Source: Bacteroidales bacterium (lineage in GTDB: Bacteria > Bacteroidota > Bacteroidia > Bacteroidales > P3). From it: 64,000 bases of DNA. Location: NCBI GenBank assembly GCA_017429685.1, contig JAFROL010000022.1:34765-98764 (forward strand). Reading direction: 5' to 3'. Below the pieces are notes generated by a model, which was not told the DNA's origin, searched no databases, and worked only from the letters and a program-made list of their open reading frames with translations. Within the stretch, counting starts at the first letter, position 1. Each line of letters starts with the position of its first letter. This document shows positions 8,214 through 16,407 of the stretch, piece after piece. A program made the position numbers and the translations under genes.

Positions 8214-8590
8214 CGCTCGCGAAGCGAGCAGGTTTTCATAAACAGGAATTGCCAGAAATCAGCCAGGAATTACCAGAAATAATAATTATTAACAAGAATT
8301 ACAAGTTTTTGCTCGCGAAGCGAGCAGGAGGTTCTTAAACAGGAATTACCAGTAATTAACCAGTAATTATCAGAAATATTTTTTTAATTTTAACAGCAAT
8401 TACCAGCAATTGAACAGCAATTATCAGCAATTCGCTCGCTTGCGAGCGGAAAATCTACAAGATCTACAAGATTTCGCTCGCGAAGCGAGCAGGTTTTCAT
8501 AAACAGGAATTACCAGAAATCAGCCAGGAATTACCAGAAATATTAAGTTACAAGATTTACAAGATTTCGCTCGCTTGCGAGCGGGAGATA
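8214..8590. repeat. AATTACC-family repeats with GCTCGCGAAGCGAGC hairpins (copy 2)
   Basis: At least five small palindromes of the type TCGCTCGCGAAGCGAGC or CGCTCGCTTGCGAGCG (near 8215, 8311, 8431, 8474, 8567) alternate with AACAGGAATTACCAGAAAT units and with AAGATCTACAAGATTT. No gene is visible in 8036-8716. Confidence 0.85.
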
Positions 8591-8716
8591 AAGGCGAGTG
8601 TCTTTTTAGTCAGAAAAATACACATTGTAGTTCACGATTCAGACTTTTTTATTATTTTTGTATCTTCTTAAAATATGCTTCAACGCGAATAATTAATTGA
8701 CTTAAAATAAATAACG

Positions 8717-10414
8717 ATGAAACAACTTATCGAATGCGTGCCCAATATCAGCGAAGGGCGCGATATGAACATCATAAACCAGGTCACCGCCGAGATCGAA
8801 AAAGTTGAAGGCGTGAAACTGCTGGATGTCGATCCGGGCCAAACCACCAACCGCACGGTCATCACCTTCGTCGGTGAACCCGAGCAGGCCTGCGAAGCCG
8901 CCTACCGCGTGGTCAAGAAGGCTGCCGAACTGATAGATATGCGCCAGCATCACGGCGCCCATCCGCGCCAGGGTGCCACCGACGTGTGCCCCCTCATCCC
9001 CGTCAGCAACATCACGATGGAGGAGACCGTCCAGTATGCACATCGCCTTGCTGAACGCATCGGCAACGAGCTGCAGATACCCATCTACTGCTACGAAAAT
9101 GCCGCCAAGCTGCCCGAACGCCGCAACCTGGCCTACTGTCGCACAGGCGAATACGAGAGCCTCTCGACCCGCCTCGGCACCGAACAGTGGAAGCCCGACT
9201 ACGGCCCCAACGCCTGGAACGACCACACAGCACAGACCGGCGCAACGCAGGTCGGCGCACGCGATTTCCTCGTCGCCATCAACTACAACCTGAACACCAC
9301 TTCGACGCGCCGCGCCAACGCCATCGCTTTCGACGTGCGCGAAAAAGGCCGTCCGATGCGCGAAGGCGGCAAGCCCAGCGGCAAGCCGATGAAGGACGAG
9401 AACGGCAAGACCATTATGATTCCCGGTACGCTCAAGGGTACCAAGGCAATCGGTTGGTATATAGAAGACTACGGCATCGCACAGGTGTCGATGAACATCA
9501 CTAGCATCAAGGTGGCTCCCGTCCACCTCTGCTTCGACGAGGTGTGCCGCTGCGCCGCCAACCGCGGTTTGCGCGTCACGGGTTGCGAGATTGTGGGTCT
9601 CATCCCCAAGAGCGTCCTGATCGATGCCGGCAAATACTATCTGGCCAAACAGCGCCGCTCGCTGGGCGTCAGCGAAGAGGAGATTATGAAGGTGGCCATC
9701 AAGTCGATGGGTCTCGACGACCTTAAACCCTTCGATCCCAAGGAGAAAGTCATCGAATTCCTGATCGAGGACCACAGCCAGAAGAAGCTGGTCGACCTGA
9801 CCTGCACGGGCTTCTGCGACGAAACCGCCAGCGAAAGTCCCGCCCCCGGTGGCGGCAGCGTCAGTGCCTATATGGGTGCACTGGCTGCTTCGCTGGGCAC
9901 TATGGTTGCCAACCTCACCGGCGGCAAGGCTGCCTACGACGACGAGTGGGAGAAATTCAGCGACGTCGCCGTCCACGGTCAGCAGCTCAAGAACGACCTG
10001 CTCCATCTGGTCGACGAGGATACCAACGCTTTCAACAAGATTATGAATGCTTTCGGTCTGCCCAAGAAGACCGACGAAGAGAAGGCCGCACGCAGCGCCG
10101 CCATCCAGGAGGCCACCAAGTTCGCCACCGAGGTACCCTTCCAGACGATGCAGAAAGCTTTCGAGTCTTTCCAGGTCTGCCGCGCGATGGTGGAATGGGG
10201 CAACCCCGCCAGCGTCACCGACGGCGGTGTGGGAGCCTTGGCTGCACGCAGTGCCGTGATGGGTGCCCACCTCAACGTCAAGATCAACGCCAGCAGCCTG
10301 AAAGACGAGGCCTTCAAGAACGATATCCTCGCCAAAGCCGCCGCCATCGAAGCTGCAGCCATCAAGGAGGAAGCCGAGATTTTGGCTATTGTGAATCAAA
10401 AGATTGGACTTTAA
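8717..10414 (+). CDS. ftcD: Bifunctional glutamate formimidoyltransferase / formimidoyl-THF cyclodeaminase
   Basis: Links histidine degradation to the folate pool. The N-terminal part (residues 1 to about 335) transfers the formimino group from formimino-glutamate to tetrahydrofolate; the C-terminal part (about 360-565) releases ammonia to give methenyl-THF. Visible motifs are CVPNISEGRD at 7-16, HHGAHPRQGATDVCPLIPV about residues 78-96, and in the cyclodeaminase half ASESPAPGGGSVSAYMGAL. Length and order match the fused vertebrate-like enzyme, which Bacteroidales commonly carry. No other hut genes are in the window. A possible -7 box TATTTTTG is at 8653-8660. Confidence 0.95.
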   Translation: MKQLIECVPNISEGRDMNIINQVTAEIEKVEGVKLLDVDPGQTTNRTVITFVGEPEQACEAAYRVVKKAAELIDMRQHHGAHPRQGATDVCPLIPVSNITMEETVQYAHRLAERIGNELQIPIYCYENAAKLPERRNLAYCRTGEYESLSTRLGTEQWKPDYGPNAWNDHTAQTGATQVGARDFLVAINYNLNTTSTRRANAIAFDVREKGRPMREGGKPSGKPMKDENGKTIMIPGTLKGTKAIGWYIEDYGIAQVSMNITSIKVAPVHLCFDEVCRCAANRGLRVTGCEIVGLIPKSVLIDAGKYYLAKQRRSLGVSEEEIMKVAIKSMGLDDLKPFDPKEKVIEFLIEDHSQKKLVDLTCTGFCDETASESPAPGGGSVSAYMGALAASLGTMVANLTGGKAAYDDEWEKFSDVAVHGQQLKNDLLHLVDEDTNAFNKIMNAFGLPKKTDEEKAARSAAIQEATKFATEVPFQTMQKAFESFQVCRAMVEWGNPASVTDGGVGALAARSAVMGAHLNVKINASSLKDEAFKNDILAKAAAIEAAAIKEEAEILAIVNQKIGL

Positions 10415-10464
10415 TGGAGGTTGTTTAACGTCGAACGTTAACTCTTTTTTATAAAACATTCCCC

Positions 10465-10524
10465 CACGAGAATCGCGTATTTGAAATGGGGTAGGGCCGA
10501 GGGTCGGATTATCCGATTCTCGTG
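10465..10524. other. Inverted repeat downstream of ftcD
   Basis: CACGAGAATCG and its complement CGATTCTCGTG are separated by a 38-base G-rich loop. It sits between the ftcD stop and the terminator; the role is unknown. Confidence 0.6.
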
Positions 10525-10530
10525 CAAACA

Positions 10531-10564
10531 AAAAAAAGGACCTGACTGAACAGGTCCTTTTTTG
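10531..10564. terminator. Bidirectional terminator between ftcD and the small lipoprotein
   Basis: The stem AAAAGGACCTG / CAGGTCCTTTT has A-runs before and T-runs after, so it can serve the two converging genes. Confidence 0.9.
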
Positions 10565-10630
10565 TTTTTGTGCACCGAGACGCTTCTCCGTCAATATTGG
10601 TGGTGGTAGGAGTGAGGTGCTTTGCTGCTG

Positions 10631-10753
10631 TTATTCGGCGATGACGTTTTCCGCAACCGAGCCGCGATAGGCCGGGCAGGTTTTGTGTGAACACGATGCT
10701 GCCATTGCTGCAAAAAGCAGAACGATTGAAAAGATGGCTATCTGTTTTTTCAT
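10631..10753 (-). CDS. Tiny lipoprotein (40 aa), function unknown
   Basis: Starts MKKQIAIFS, has a hydrophobic stretch and a lipobox (MAASC, Cys at residue 21); the mature peptide is only 20 residues and carries CPAYRG. It is followed about 70 bp later by the shared terminator. Short Bacteroidota lipoproteins with a CPAY motif are familiar to me but have no known role. The complete lipobox and a terminator in the right orientation make chance unlikely despite the size. Confidence 0.65.
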   Translation of the reverse strand: MKKQIAIFSIVLLFAAMAASCSHKTCPAYRGSVAENVIAE

Positions 10754-11035
10754 TTTTGTGGAAATTATTTATTGTGTTTTTGTTCTTATTTTTTGCATAA
10801 CGCAAAAAGCATTTTTGTGGTATGTGCGGATGAAAAAAAAGTTTGCTCTCAGAAGGCAGATTTGCGAAGCCGTGTCGACGGACAGTGTCGTCGCCGGGCG
10901 AAGATTTTTGTCCGGCAGGGGAGGATAGGCAGATTTTTTGTTCAGCATATCCGGTTTTCGATTGCGAAAAGAATGCGAAAAAACGAAAGCTGACGAAAAA
11001 ACATTTTCGCATTAAGATATAAGTAAAATAAATCT

Positions 11036-11284
11036 CCTGCTCGCAGGCGAGCGAAATCTTGTAAATCTTGTAGATTGATTCCGCCTTCGGCGGTAATGCT
11101 GGAGCAGTTATCGTTATACCTTATTATTTTAATGATTATCCGCATTGTTTTCTTTTAACAGGAATTACCATAAATTGGTCAGGAATTAACCAGAAATTAT
11201 ATTTTTTTTACAGCAATTATCAGCAATTCTTTTTTAGAACGTGATGCCATAAATGTCAATTAAATTTGACTAATTACTTATTTT
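11036..11284. repeat. AATTACC-family repeat (copy 3)
   Basis: Contains a GCTCGCAGGCGAGC hairpin (about 11041), a CCGCCTTCGGCGG hairpin, TTTTAACAGGAATTACCATAAATTGG at 11154-11179, and ends in AAATTTGACTAATTACTTAT, a tail shared with copies 1 and 4. The interval 10754-11035 shows nothing else. Confidence 0.8.
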
Positions 11285-11523
11285 CGTTTTTTCGCATTTT
11301 TTCGCAATCCGCAAAAGTGCTTTTTTCGCGAGTCGTAAAACACTTTTGCAGCAGGACCGACAGCGCACAGGCTCCGGTAGGGGAGTTTAATCCAAATCAT
11401 TTTTTAGGCCGTTTGACATTAATCCAAACGTCCAATCGAGGTTTTAAAAAATTTGCCTTTTAAGCCACGATTTTGTGTCGCGACATATCTTTATATGCAG
11501 AGCGAGGAGATAGTCGAACAGGC

Positions 11524-11908
11524 GTGATTTTTGTAAATTCACTTTTGTAATCATATACAGAAGTGAACAGAAGATTACTTTTGTAAAAGTAGTGACTTTT
11601 GTAAGATTTACAAATGTTTTTGGAGAATATTTGTAAAACAGGCCAAAAATGTATTATGTGAAAAATTAAATATATTAACTTATTGATTGAATACACAAAA
11701 AATGTTTTAATTAAAGTATTAGTATAATTAATTGGCAGAATGTGGAAAACTTGTCAATAAAGTCAATTTTACAATACAAATACTTGAATTATATGATAAT
11801 ATAATTGATTATCTAAATATATACTTTTGTAAATCGAATGATTACAAAAATAAATTTCATATAAATTACAAATGTTTCAAAAATTAGTTGTACTTTTGTA
11901 AATCTTTT
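11524..11908. promoter_or_regulatory. Cluster of CTTTTGTAA motifs upstream of the XRE regulator
   Basis: At least seven copies of (A)CTTTTGTAA or its complement lie in two groups, about 11528-11640 and 11820-11905, in very AT-rich DNA. Some form inverted pairs (ACTTTTGTAAGATTTACAAAT). The last, TACTTTTG at 11891-11898, also fits a -7 box for the gene at 11935. They look like operator sites, most simply for the regulator itself. Confidence 0.55.
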
Positions 11909-11934
11909 CAGAATAACGTTATAAATGTAAATTT

Positions 11935-12666
11935 ATGGTTGACAGGATAAATCTCATTTTAAAGGCCAAAAATCTCACCTCACGACAGTTTGCCGAAGAA
12001 ATAGGAATCCAGCCTTCGGGAATGTCGCATATTTTGTCGGGACGCAATCGCCCGAGTCTTGATTTTGTGATGAAGGTTATCAACCGTTATCCGGAGATCG
12101 ACATCAACTGGCTGATGTTTGGCAAAGGTGAAATGTATGCTGCACCCTATTCTATGCCTATTGCCCACAAGGCAGCTCCGGCTGCTGCGTCGCCGGCCGT
12201 GGGCGGAGTGCCGGCTGAGGAGGTGGCTCCTGCCGAGCGTGGCTTAGGCGATCTTTTTGTGTCGCCCGAAGCGTCGTCGTCGGTAGCGGCTCCGGCGACG
12301 GAGCGGGTCGAGACGCCTGCGCAGGGCGAGCCGGATCTGTTCAGCTCGGTCGGTTTTGGCGCTGCTGCGGACCCCGTAGCGGAGAGTGTGCCGAAAGAGA
12401 CGGAGGCGGTCGTGCCTTCCGACTCGTTGCCTGAAGCGGCTGTCGCGCCACGGGCGGAGGCTGTGGAACCGGCGCCGGTGTCGGTGCCGACGGTCGACGA
12501 TTCCGTGTTGCCGCATAAGGACGACAAGCCTCAACCCGTCGAGAATCGCGTATACGACAAGCCTTCGGGCGTCGGTGCGGAAAATCGCACTCAGGCGAGG
12601 AAGCGTATCGTGAAGATGGTAATTCTTTACGACGACCATTCGTTTTCAGAATATTACCCGGAGTAA
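11935..12666 (+). CDS. XRE-family transcriptional regulator with long disordered linker
   Basis: A 243-residue protein. Residues 1 to about 65 are a Cro/C1-type helix-turn-helix (LTSRQFAEEIGIQPSGMSHI, then GRNRPSLDFVMKVI and the INWLMFGKGEMY ending). Residues about 75-215 are an Ala/Pro/Glu/Val-rich, low-complexity linker. The last 15 residues (MVILYDDHSFSEYYPE) match the conserved C-terminal tail of a Bacteroidota subgroup of these regulators. The target is unknown; the motif cluster directly upstream suggests autoregulation. The linker is much longer than usual for the subgroup. Confidence 0.85.
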   Translation: MVDRINLILKAKNLTSRQFAEEIGIQPSGMSHILSGRNRPSLDFVMKVINRYPEIDINWLMFGKGEMYAAPYSMPIAHKAAPAAASPAVGGVPAEEVAPAERGLGDLFVSPEASSSVAAPATERVETPAQGEPDLFSSVGFGAAADPVAESVPKETEAVVPSDSLPEAAVAPRAEAVEPAPVSVPTVDDSVLPHKDDKPQPVENRVYDKPSGVGAENRTQARKRIVKMVILYDDHSFSEYYPE

Positions 12667-12785
12667 GCCATCGCTGTTTGCTTACGGAGGTCGGTAGTGG
12701 CTGCTTTTGTTGGCGCAGAAACGGTGTGCGTTTCCCTTCGCCGACGGCGGACACCAATGCCGCATTTTCGCCAAGTTTTCGAACT

Positions 12786-12836
12786 CAGTTCTTATATCGT
12801 TCTTATATCTGGAATATAAGAACGATATAAGAACTG
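12786..12836. repeat. TATATCGTTCT palindrome (copy 2)
   Basis: Arms CAGTTCTTATATCGTTCTTATAT and its complement around a 5-base loop. Flanks (GAACTCAG before, GCATAnnAACGG after) are shared with the copy at 28868-28918. Confidence 0.9.
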
Positions 12837-12888
12837 CATACTAACGGTGTGGGAAAATGCGTCGGAGGGGACGGGGTGGGGACTGTTA

Positions 12889-13016
12889 GGTGAAGTTAAG
12901 TGGAGTTAAGTGAAGTTAAGTGGAGTTAAATAAGTTAAGGGACAATAGAACCTGCTGGTTGCTATTGTCCCTTAACTCCTCTTAACTTCCCTTTTAACTT
13001 CCCTTTTAACTTCCCT
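12889..13016. repeat. Inverted GTTAAG/CTTAAC arrays around a GGGACAATAG hairpin
   Basis: Units GAAGTTAAGTG run into GTTAAGGGACAATAG, then a short loop, CTATTGTCCC and CTTAACTTCCC units. The whole could fold as one long hairpin between the convergent XRE and lipoprotein genes. Confidence 0.85.
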
Positions 13017-13023
13017 ATTAATC

Positions 13024-13551
13024 TCAGTGTTCCATTTCCTGCAAGTGCTTGAGCAGCAGTTCGTCGCTCATATCGAGCAGGGGCAGGGCCTTGCGGATGT
13101 CCTCGGCCAGGAAGTGGTCGGGATATTCGTCGAGGAATTCCTGGTAGGCCTTGCGGGCCTCTTCTTTGCGGCCTGCGTTGTCGAGGGCTATGCCTTTCTC
13201 GTAGTAGCATTCGTCGAGCTTGGCATAGTCGGGATAGTTGTTGATGACGCGGTTGTAGTAGGCCGTCATATCGTCGATGCGGTCCATTCCTCCCGCCACC
13301 TGTGCGGCGCGGTGCAGGTAGGTTGCCGACATCGAGTCGTCGGGGAAGGCGTCGGCAAACTGGGTGTAGAGCACCAGCAGTTCGTTGCCTTTGGCGGTGT
13401 CGATGCTTTCGATCTGTGCGGCTTCCATAAGTGGTGTTTCGATGGCCTTGATTTCTTGCACCAGCTCGTCGTGGTTCGGTGCTTTTGGGCCGTTGTTGCA
13501 GGCCGTCAGGGCTATTGTGGCGATTGCTATGGTCAGGATGCTTTTTTTCAT
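13024..13551 (-). CDS. TPR-containing lipoprotein
   Basis: A 175-residue protein with a signal peptide and lipobox (IALTAC, Cys at 18), so probably anchored on the inner face of the outer membrane. The mature part has tetratricopeptide-like helices (ATYLHRAAQVAGGM, YYNRVINNYPDYAKLDECYY, ARKAYQEFLDEYPDH), in the style of BamD/YbgF. The family acts as a protein-interaction scaffold; the partner is unknown. It follows def and ruvX on the same strand, an order I associate with Bacteroidales. Confidence 0.8.
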   Translation of the reverse strand: MKKSILTIAIATIALTACNNGPKAPNHDELVQEIKAIETPLMEAAQIESIDTAKGNELLVLYTQFADAFPDDSMSATYLHRAAQVAGGMDRIDDMTAYYNRVINNYPDYAKLDECYYEKGIALDNAGRKEEARKAYQEFLDEYPDHFLAEDIRKALPLLDMSDELLLKHLQEMEH

Positions 13552-13596
13552 TGCTGTTGCGTTGTTTGTCTTGGATTGTGGTTATTGGTTTGGGGC

Positions 13597-14163
13597 CTAA
13601 CGTTTGTTGGTCCTTTTCATCTTGTATTTGGGGTGAACCTTGCCTGCGGCGACGTCGTTGAGGCGCCGTTTGATCATTGTTTTGCGCAGCTGGCTGAGGC
13701 GGTCGGTGAAGACCTTGCCGTGCAGGTGGTCGATTTCGTGCTGTGCCACGCGTGCAAACATACCGTCGATTTGCTCGTTGTGCTCTTCGAAGTTTTCGTC
13801 AAACCAGTGCAGCACAATGCTTTCGGGGCGCAGCACATCCTCGTGGATGTCGGGAATGCTGAGGCATCCTTCGTTGAAGTACTGTTTCTCGCCGACCTCT
13901 TCCAGTATCTCGGGGTTGATGAGCACGTGGCGCTCCTCTTCTTCGCCGTAGGTGTCGGTGGCTTCGTCGTAGGGGCGGAAGCCGATGACTACCAGCTGGA
14001 TGGAGCGGTCGATTTGTGGTGCCGCCAGGCCTACGCCGTCGGCGTTGTACATTGTCTCGAACATATCGTCGATGAGTTGTTTCAAGCCGGGGTAGTCGGC
14101 CGTGATGGGTTGCGTCTCTTTGCGCAGTATGGGGTCGCCGTAGCCTACAATGGGAAGGATCAT
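13597..14163 (-). CDS. def: Peptide deformylase
   Basis: Removes the N-formyl group from nascent proteins. All three metal-site motifs are intact: GVGLAAPQ at 43-50, EGCLS at 98-102 and HEIDH at 142-146 (Cys and both His bind the metal, Glu is catalytic). The 188-residue length is normal. It lies between ruvX and the TPR lipoprotein on the same strand, about 110 bp after ruvX, with a repeat array in the gap. Confidence 0.97.
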   Translation of the reverse strand: MILPIVGYGDPILRKETQPITADYPGLKQLIDDMFETMYNADGVGLAAPQIDRSIQLVVIGFRPYDEATDTYGEEEERHVLINPEILEEVGEKQYFNEGCLSIPDIHEDVLRPESIVLHWFDENFEEHNEQIDGMFARVAQHEIDHLHGKVFTDRLSQLRKTMIKRRLNDVAAGKVHPKYKMKRTNKR

Positions 14164-14193
14164 TTTTTTTAGGGTTTAAGGGTTATTTTTTTT

Positions 14194-14275
14194 GGGGAGT
14201 TAAGAGAAGTTAAGGGAAGTTAAGGGAAGTTAAAGGGGAGTTAAGGGACAATACGTGTTACAGGTCAATTGTTAC
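14194..14275. repeat. GGGAAGTTAA array ending in GTTAAGGGACAATAC
   Basis: Five or six units of GGGAAGTTAA, then GGGACAATACGTGTTACAGGTC and a small TTACAGGTCAATTGTTACTG element next to the ruvX stop. Confidence 0.85.
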
Positions 14276-14715
14276 TGGTCACTATTTTTTCTATTTTTTT
14301 CGAATTCGCGTTTCTGCATATAGTTCTGCAGGATGAGCACGGCACTTACGGTGTCGATAAGGGCTTTGTTCTGGCGTTGCTTGCGCGACAGGCCGCCGTC
14401 GATCATAGCCTGGAAGGCCATTTTCGACGTGAAACGCTCGTCGATGCGCTCGACGGGGATGGCGGGATGGCGCTTGCCCAGCTCGGCGACGAAAGGCTCG
14501 ATGTATTGGGCCGACTCGGAAGGGGTGTTGTCGAGGTGCTTGGCTTCGCCGACGACGAAGCGGTCCACCGTCTCTTTTTTCAGGTAGTCGTCGAGGAATG
14601 GCATCAGTTTGTGGGTCTCGACGGTGGTCAATCCCGTCGCAATCAGCTGCAATTCGTCGGTCACCGCAAGGCCCGTACGCTTTCTGCCATAGTCAATTGC
14701 CATTATTCTGCCCAT
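14272..14715 (-). CDS. ruvX: Putative pre-16S rRNA nuclease / Holliday-junction resolvase-like protein
   Basis: YqgF/RuvX family, RNase H fold, 147 residues. IAMDYG-type motif IMAIDYGRKRTGLA is at the N-terminus with its metal-binding Asp, DRFVVGEAKH is in the middle, and IPVERIDERFTSKMA holds the second acidic site. The family matures the 5' end of 16S rRNA. The start at 14715 (MGRIMAIDYG) fits the family; an upstream in-frame ATG at 14772 would add 19 residues with no counterpart. A -7 box TAATTTTG lies at 14740-14747, between the two candidate starts, which supports the shorter form. Confidence 0.9.
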   Translation of the reverse strand: MGRIMAIDYGRKRTGLAVTDELQLIATGLTTVETHKLMPFLDDYLKKETVDRFVVGEAKHLDNTPSESAQYIEPFVAELGKRHPAIPVERIDERFTSKMAFQAMIDGGLSRKQRQNKALIDTVSAVLILQNYMQKREFEKNRKNSDQ

Positions 14716-14863
14716 ATTTTTTGTCGTGTTTTCGAGGTGCAAAATTACATCTTTTTTTGCAAACAGCGACATTTTTGCACGAAAAAATCTTTTTTCGGCG
14801 CCAGAAAATCTGTTTTGAAAATAAGTGTGTTACGGGAAAAGATTAAAGAAAAACGAATTTTTT

Positions 14864-14894
14864 TTGTCCACATCGCGAAAAGTTAGTACTTTTG
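14864..14894 (+). promoter_or_regulatory. Promoter of the tRNA gene
   Basis: TTG (14864-14866), a 20-bp spacer, TACTTTTG (14887-14894), about 60 bp ahead of the mature tRNA. Confidence 0.8.
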
Positions 14895-14955
14895 CACCTC
14901 GAAAACCGATGCTGATTGTTTTATTCCTTTCTTTCGCAAGCGGCTTCGGTTCTCT

Positions 14956-15029
14956 GGTCCCTTAGCTCAGTCGGTTAGAGCAGCTGACTCATAATCAGCG
15001 GGTCCTTGGTTCGAGCCCAAGAGGGACCA
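14956..15029 (+). tRNA. tRNA with CAU anticodon (elongator Met or lysidine-type Ile2)
   Basis: A complete cloverleaf of 74 nt: acceptor GGTCCCT/AGGGACC, D-arm TTAGCTCAGTCGGTTAGAGC, anticodon arm GCTGACTCATAATCAGC, T-arm with GGTTCGAGCC, discriminator A. The CCA end is not encoded. The initiator features (mismatched first pair, GGG/CCC anticodon stem) are absent, so it is not tRNA-fMet. The acceptor sequence resembles Ile2 tRNAs that read AUA after lysidine modification, but I cannot separate it from elongator Met by eye. Confidence 0.93.
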
Positions 15030-15046
15030 CCCCAGAATCAATGTTG

Positions 15047-15074
15047 CTCCGGATTATGTCCGGAGTTTTTTTTT
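15047..15074 (+). terminator. Terminator after the tRNA
   Basis: Stem CTCCGGA / TCCGGAG with loop TTATG and nine T residues. Confidence 0.95.
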
Positions 15075-15227
15075 GTATCCGAATTAGGCGAATTGGGCAA
15101 GTTAGGCAAGTTGGGCGAATGGGATATTCGTATTGGTTTTTGTCTCTGTTTTCGCCTTTGGAGCGGTGCAAAGAATAAAAATGCCGAAAAAAAGTGAAAT
15201 TTATTTTTTTATATCGTTTTTTTGGCT

Positions 15228-15235
15228 TATCTTTG
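15228..15235 (+). promoter_or_regulatory. -7 box of the ilvE promoter
   Basis: TATCTTTG, about 45 bp before the start codon. The -33 region is a T-run without a clean TTG. Confidence 0.6.
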
Positions 15236-15280
15236 CAGTCTCATAATAAAATGTAAAACATTAATAAAAAACTAACAATT

Positions 15281-16294
15281 ATGAATATAGATTGGCAAAA
15301 CCTTCCGTTTGGTTACCTGAAAACGGATTATAACGTACGCTGCTGGTATCGCGACGGAAAATGGGGCGAGATAGAAATCTCCTCCGAAGAGAGCATCAAC
15401 ATCCATATGGCTGCTTCGAGCCTCCACTACGGTCAGGAAGCTTTCGAAGGCCTCAAGGCTTACCGCTGCAAAGACGGCAAGATCCGTATGTTCCGTCCCG
15501 ACGAGAACGCCGCCCGTCTGCAGAGCACCTGCCGCGGCATTATGATGCCCGAACTGCCTACCGAGCGCTTTGTCGAGATGTGCAAGCTCGTCGTCAAGAT
15601 GAACGAGCGCTTCATCCCGCCCTACGGCACCGGCGCCAGCCTCTACCTGCGCCCCCTGCTCATCGGTACTGGCATCACCGTCGGCGTGAAACCCGCCAAC
15701 GAGTACCTCTTCCTCATCTTCGTCACCCCCGTGGGACCCTACTTCAAGGGCGGCTTCCAGGCCAACCCCTACGTCATCACCCGCAAGTACGACCGCAGCG
15801 CCCCCCTCGGCACCGGTATCTACAAGGTCGGTGGCAACTACGCTGCTTCGCTGCGCGCCCACGTCGAGGCCTGCCACGGCGGCCAGTACGCCTGCGAGTT
15901 CTATCTTGACGCCAAGGAGAAGAAATATGTCGACGAGGCTGGCGCTGCCAACTTCTTCGCAATCAAGGACGGTGTCTACATCACCCCGAAGTCTACCTCT
16001 ATCCTGCCCAGCATCACAAACAAGAGCCTGATGCAGCTGGCCGAGGATATGGGTATCAAGGTTGAGCGTCGTCCCATCGCCGTCGAAGAACTGGCTGACT
16101 GCCAGGAGGCCGGTGCCTGCGGTACCGCCGCCGTCATCAGCCCCATCGAGCGCATTGACGACCCCGAGGCCGGCAAGAGCTACGAGTTCGGCAAGAAACC
16201 TGGCCCCATCAGCACCAAGCTCTACGAGCACCTGCGTGCCATCCAGCTGGGCGAAGCCGAAGACAAGCACAACTGGAACGTCATCGTCGACTGA
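15281..16294 (+). CDS. ilvE: Branched-chain amino acid aminotransferase
   Basis: Fold type IV PLP enzyme that interconverts branched-chain amino acids and their 2-oxo acids with glutamate/2-oxoglutarate; cytosolic. The PLP lysine is K182 in TGIYKVGGNYAAS, and FEGLKAYRCKDG (55-66) and GACGTAAVISP near the C-terminus are family blocks. The 337-residue length is normal. It stands alone between a tRNA terminator and its own terminator. Confidence 0.95.
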   Translation: MNIDWQNLPFGYLKTDYNVRCWYRDGKWGEIEISSEESINIHMAASSLHYGQEAFEGLKAYRCKDGKIRMFRPDENAARLQSTCRGIMMPELPTERFVEMCKLVVKMNERFIPPYGTGASLYLRPLLIGTGITVGVKPANEYLFLIFVTPVGPYFKGGFQANPYVITRKYDRSAPLGTGIYKVGGNYAASLRAHVEACHGGQYACEFYLDAKEKKYVDEAGAANFFAIKDGVYITPKSTSILPSITNKSLMQLAEDMGIKVERRPIAVEELADCQEAGACGTAAVISPIERIDDPEAGKSYEFGKKPGPISTKLYEHLRAIQLGEAEDKHNWNVIVD

Positions 16295-16348
16295 TAACCC
16301 AAACAGCGCCCGCGCGTGGCGTCGCCACCGCGAAGGCCGCATAAAAAG

Positions 16349-16386
16349 AAAACCTTCCGGAGATCACCTCTTTGGAAGGTTTTTGT
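16349..16386 (+). terminator. Terminator after ilvE
   Basis: Stem AAAACCTTCC / GGAAGGTTTT with a 15-base loop and T-rich tail; it also lies just beyond the 3' end of the convergent TIR gene. Confidence 0.9.
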
Positions 16387-16407
16387 TTAATTGGAACAAT
16401 TATCTTT

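Noticed and set aside
8214-8590. CRISPR-like alternation of palindromes and AT-rich units
   Set aside because: The intervening units are themselves repeats of one family, not unique spacers, and spacing is irregular.
8702-10594. 630-codon open frame antisense to ftcD
   Set aside because: It mirrors the whole ftcD gene, has no domain or start context, and arises from the stop-poor antisense frame of GC-biased codons. Similar shadows lie opposite prfB (1152-2534) and lpdA (28987-30537).
13027-14172. 381-codon + strand frame across def and the TPR lipoprotein
   Set aside because: Runs antisense through two genes with clear motifs; its own translation has no family features.
14956-15029. Integration site at the tRNA 3' end
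   Set aside because: I found no direct repeat of the tRNA 3' end and no integrase in the flanking DNA.
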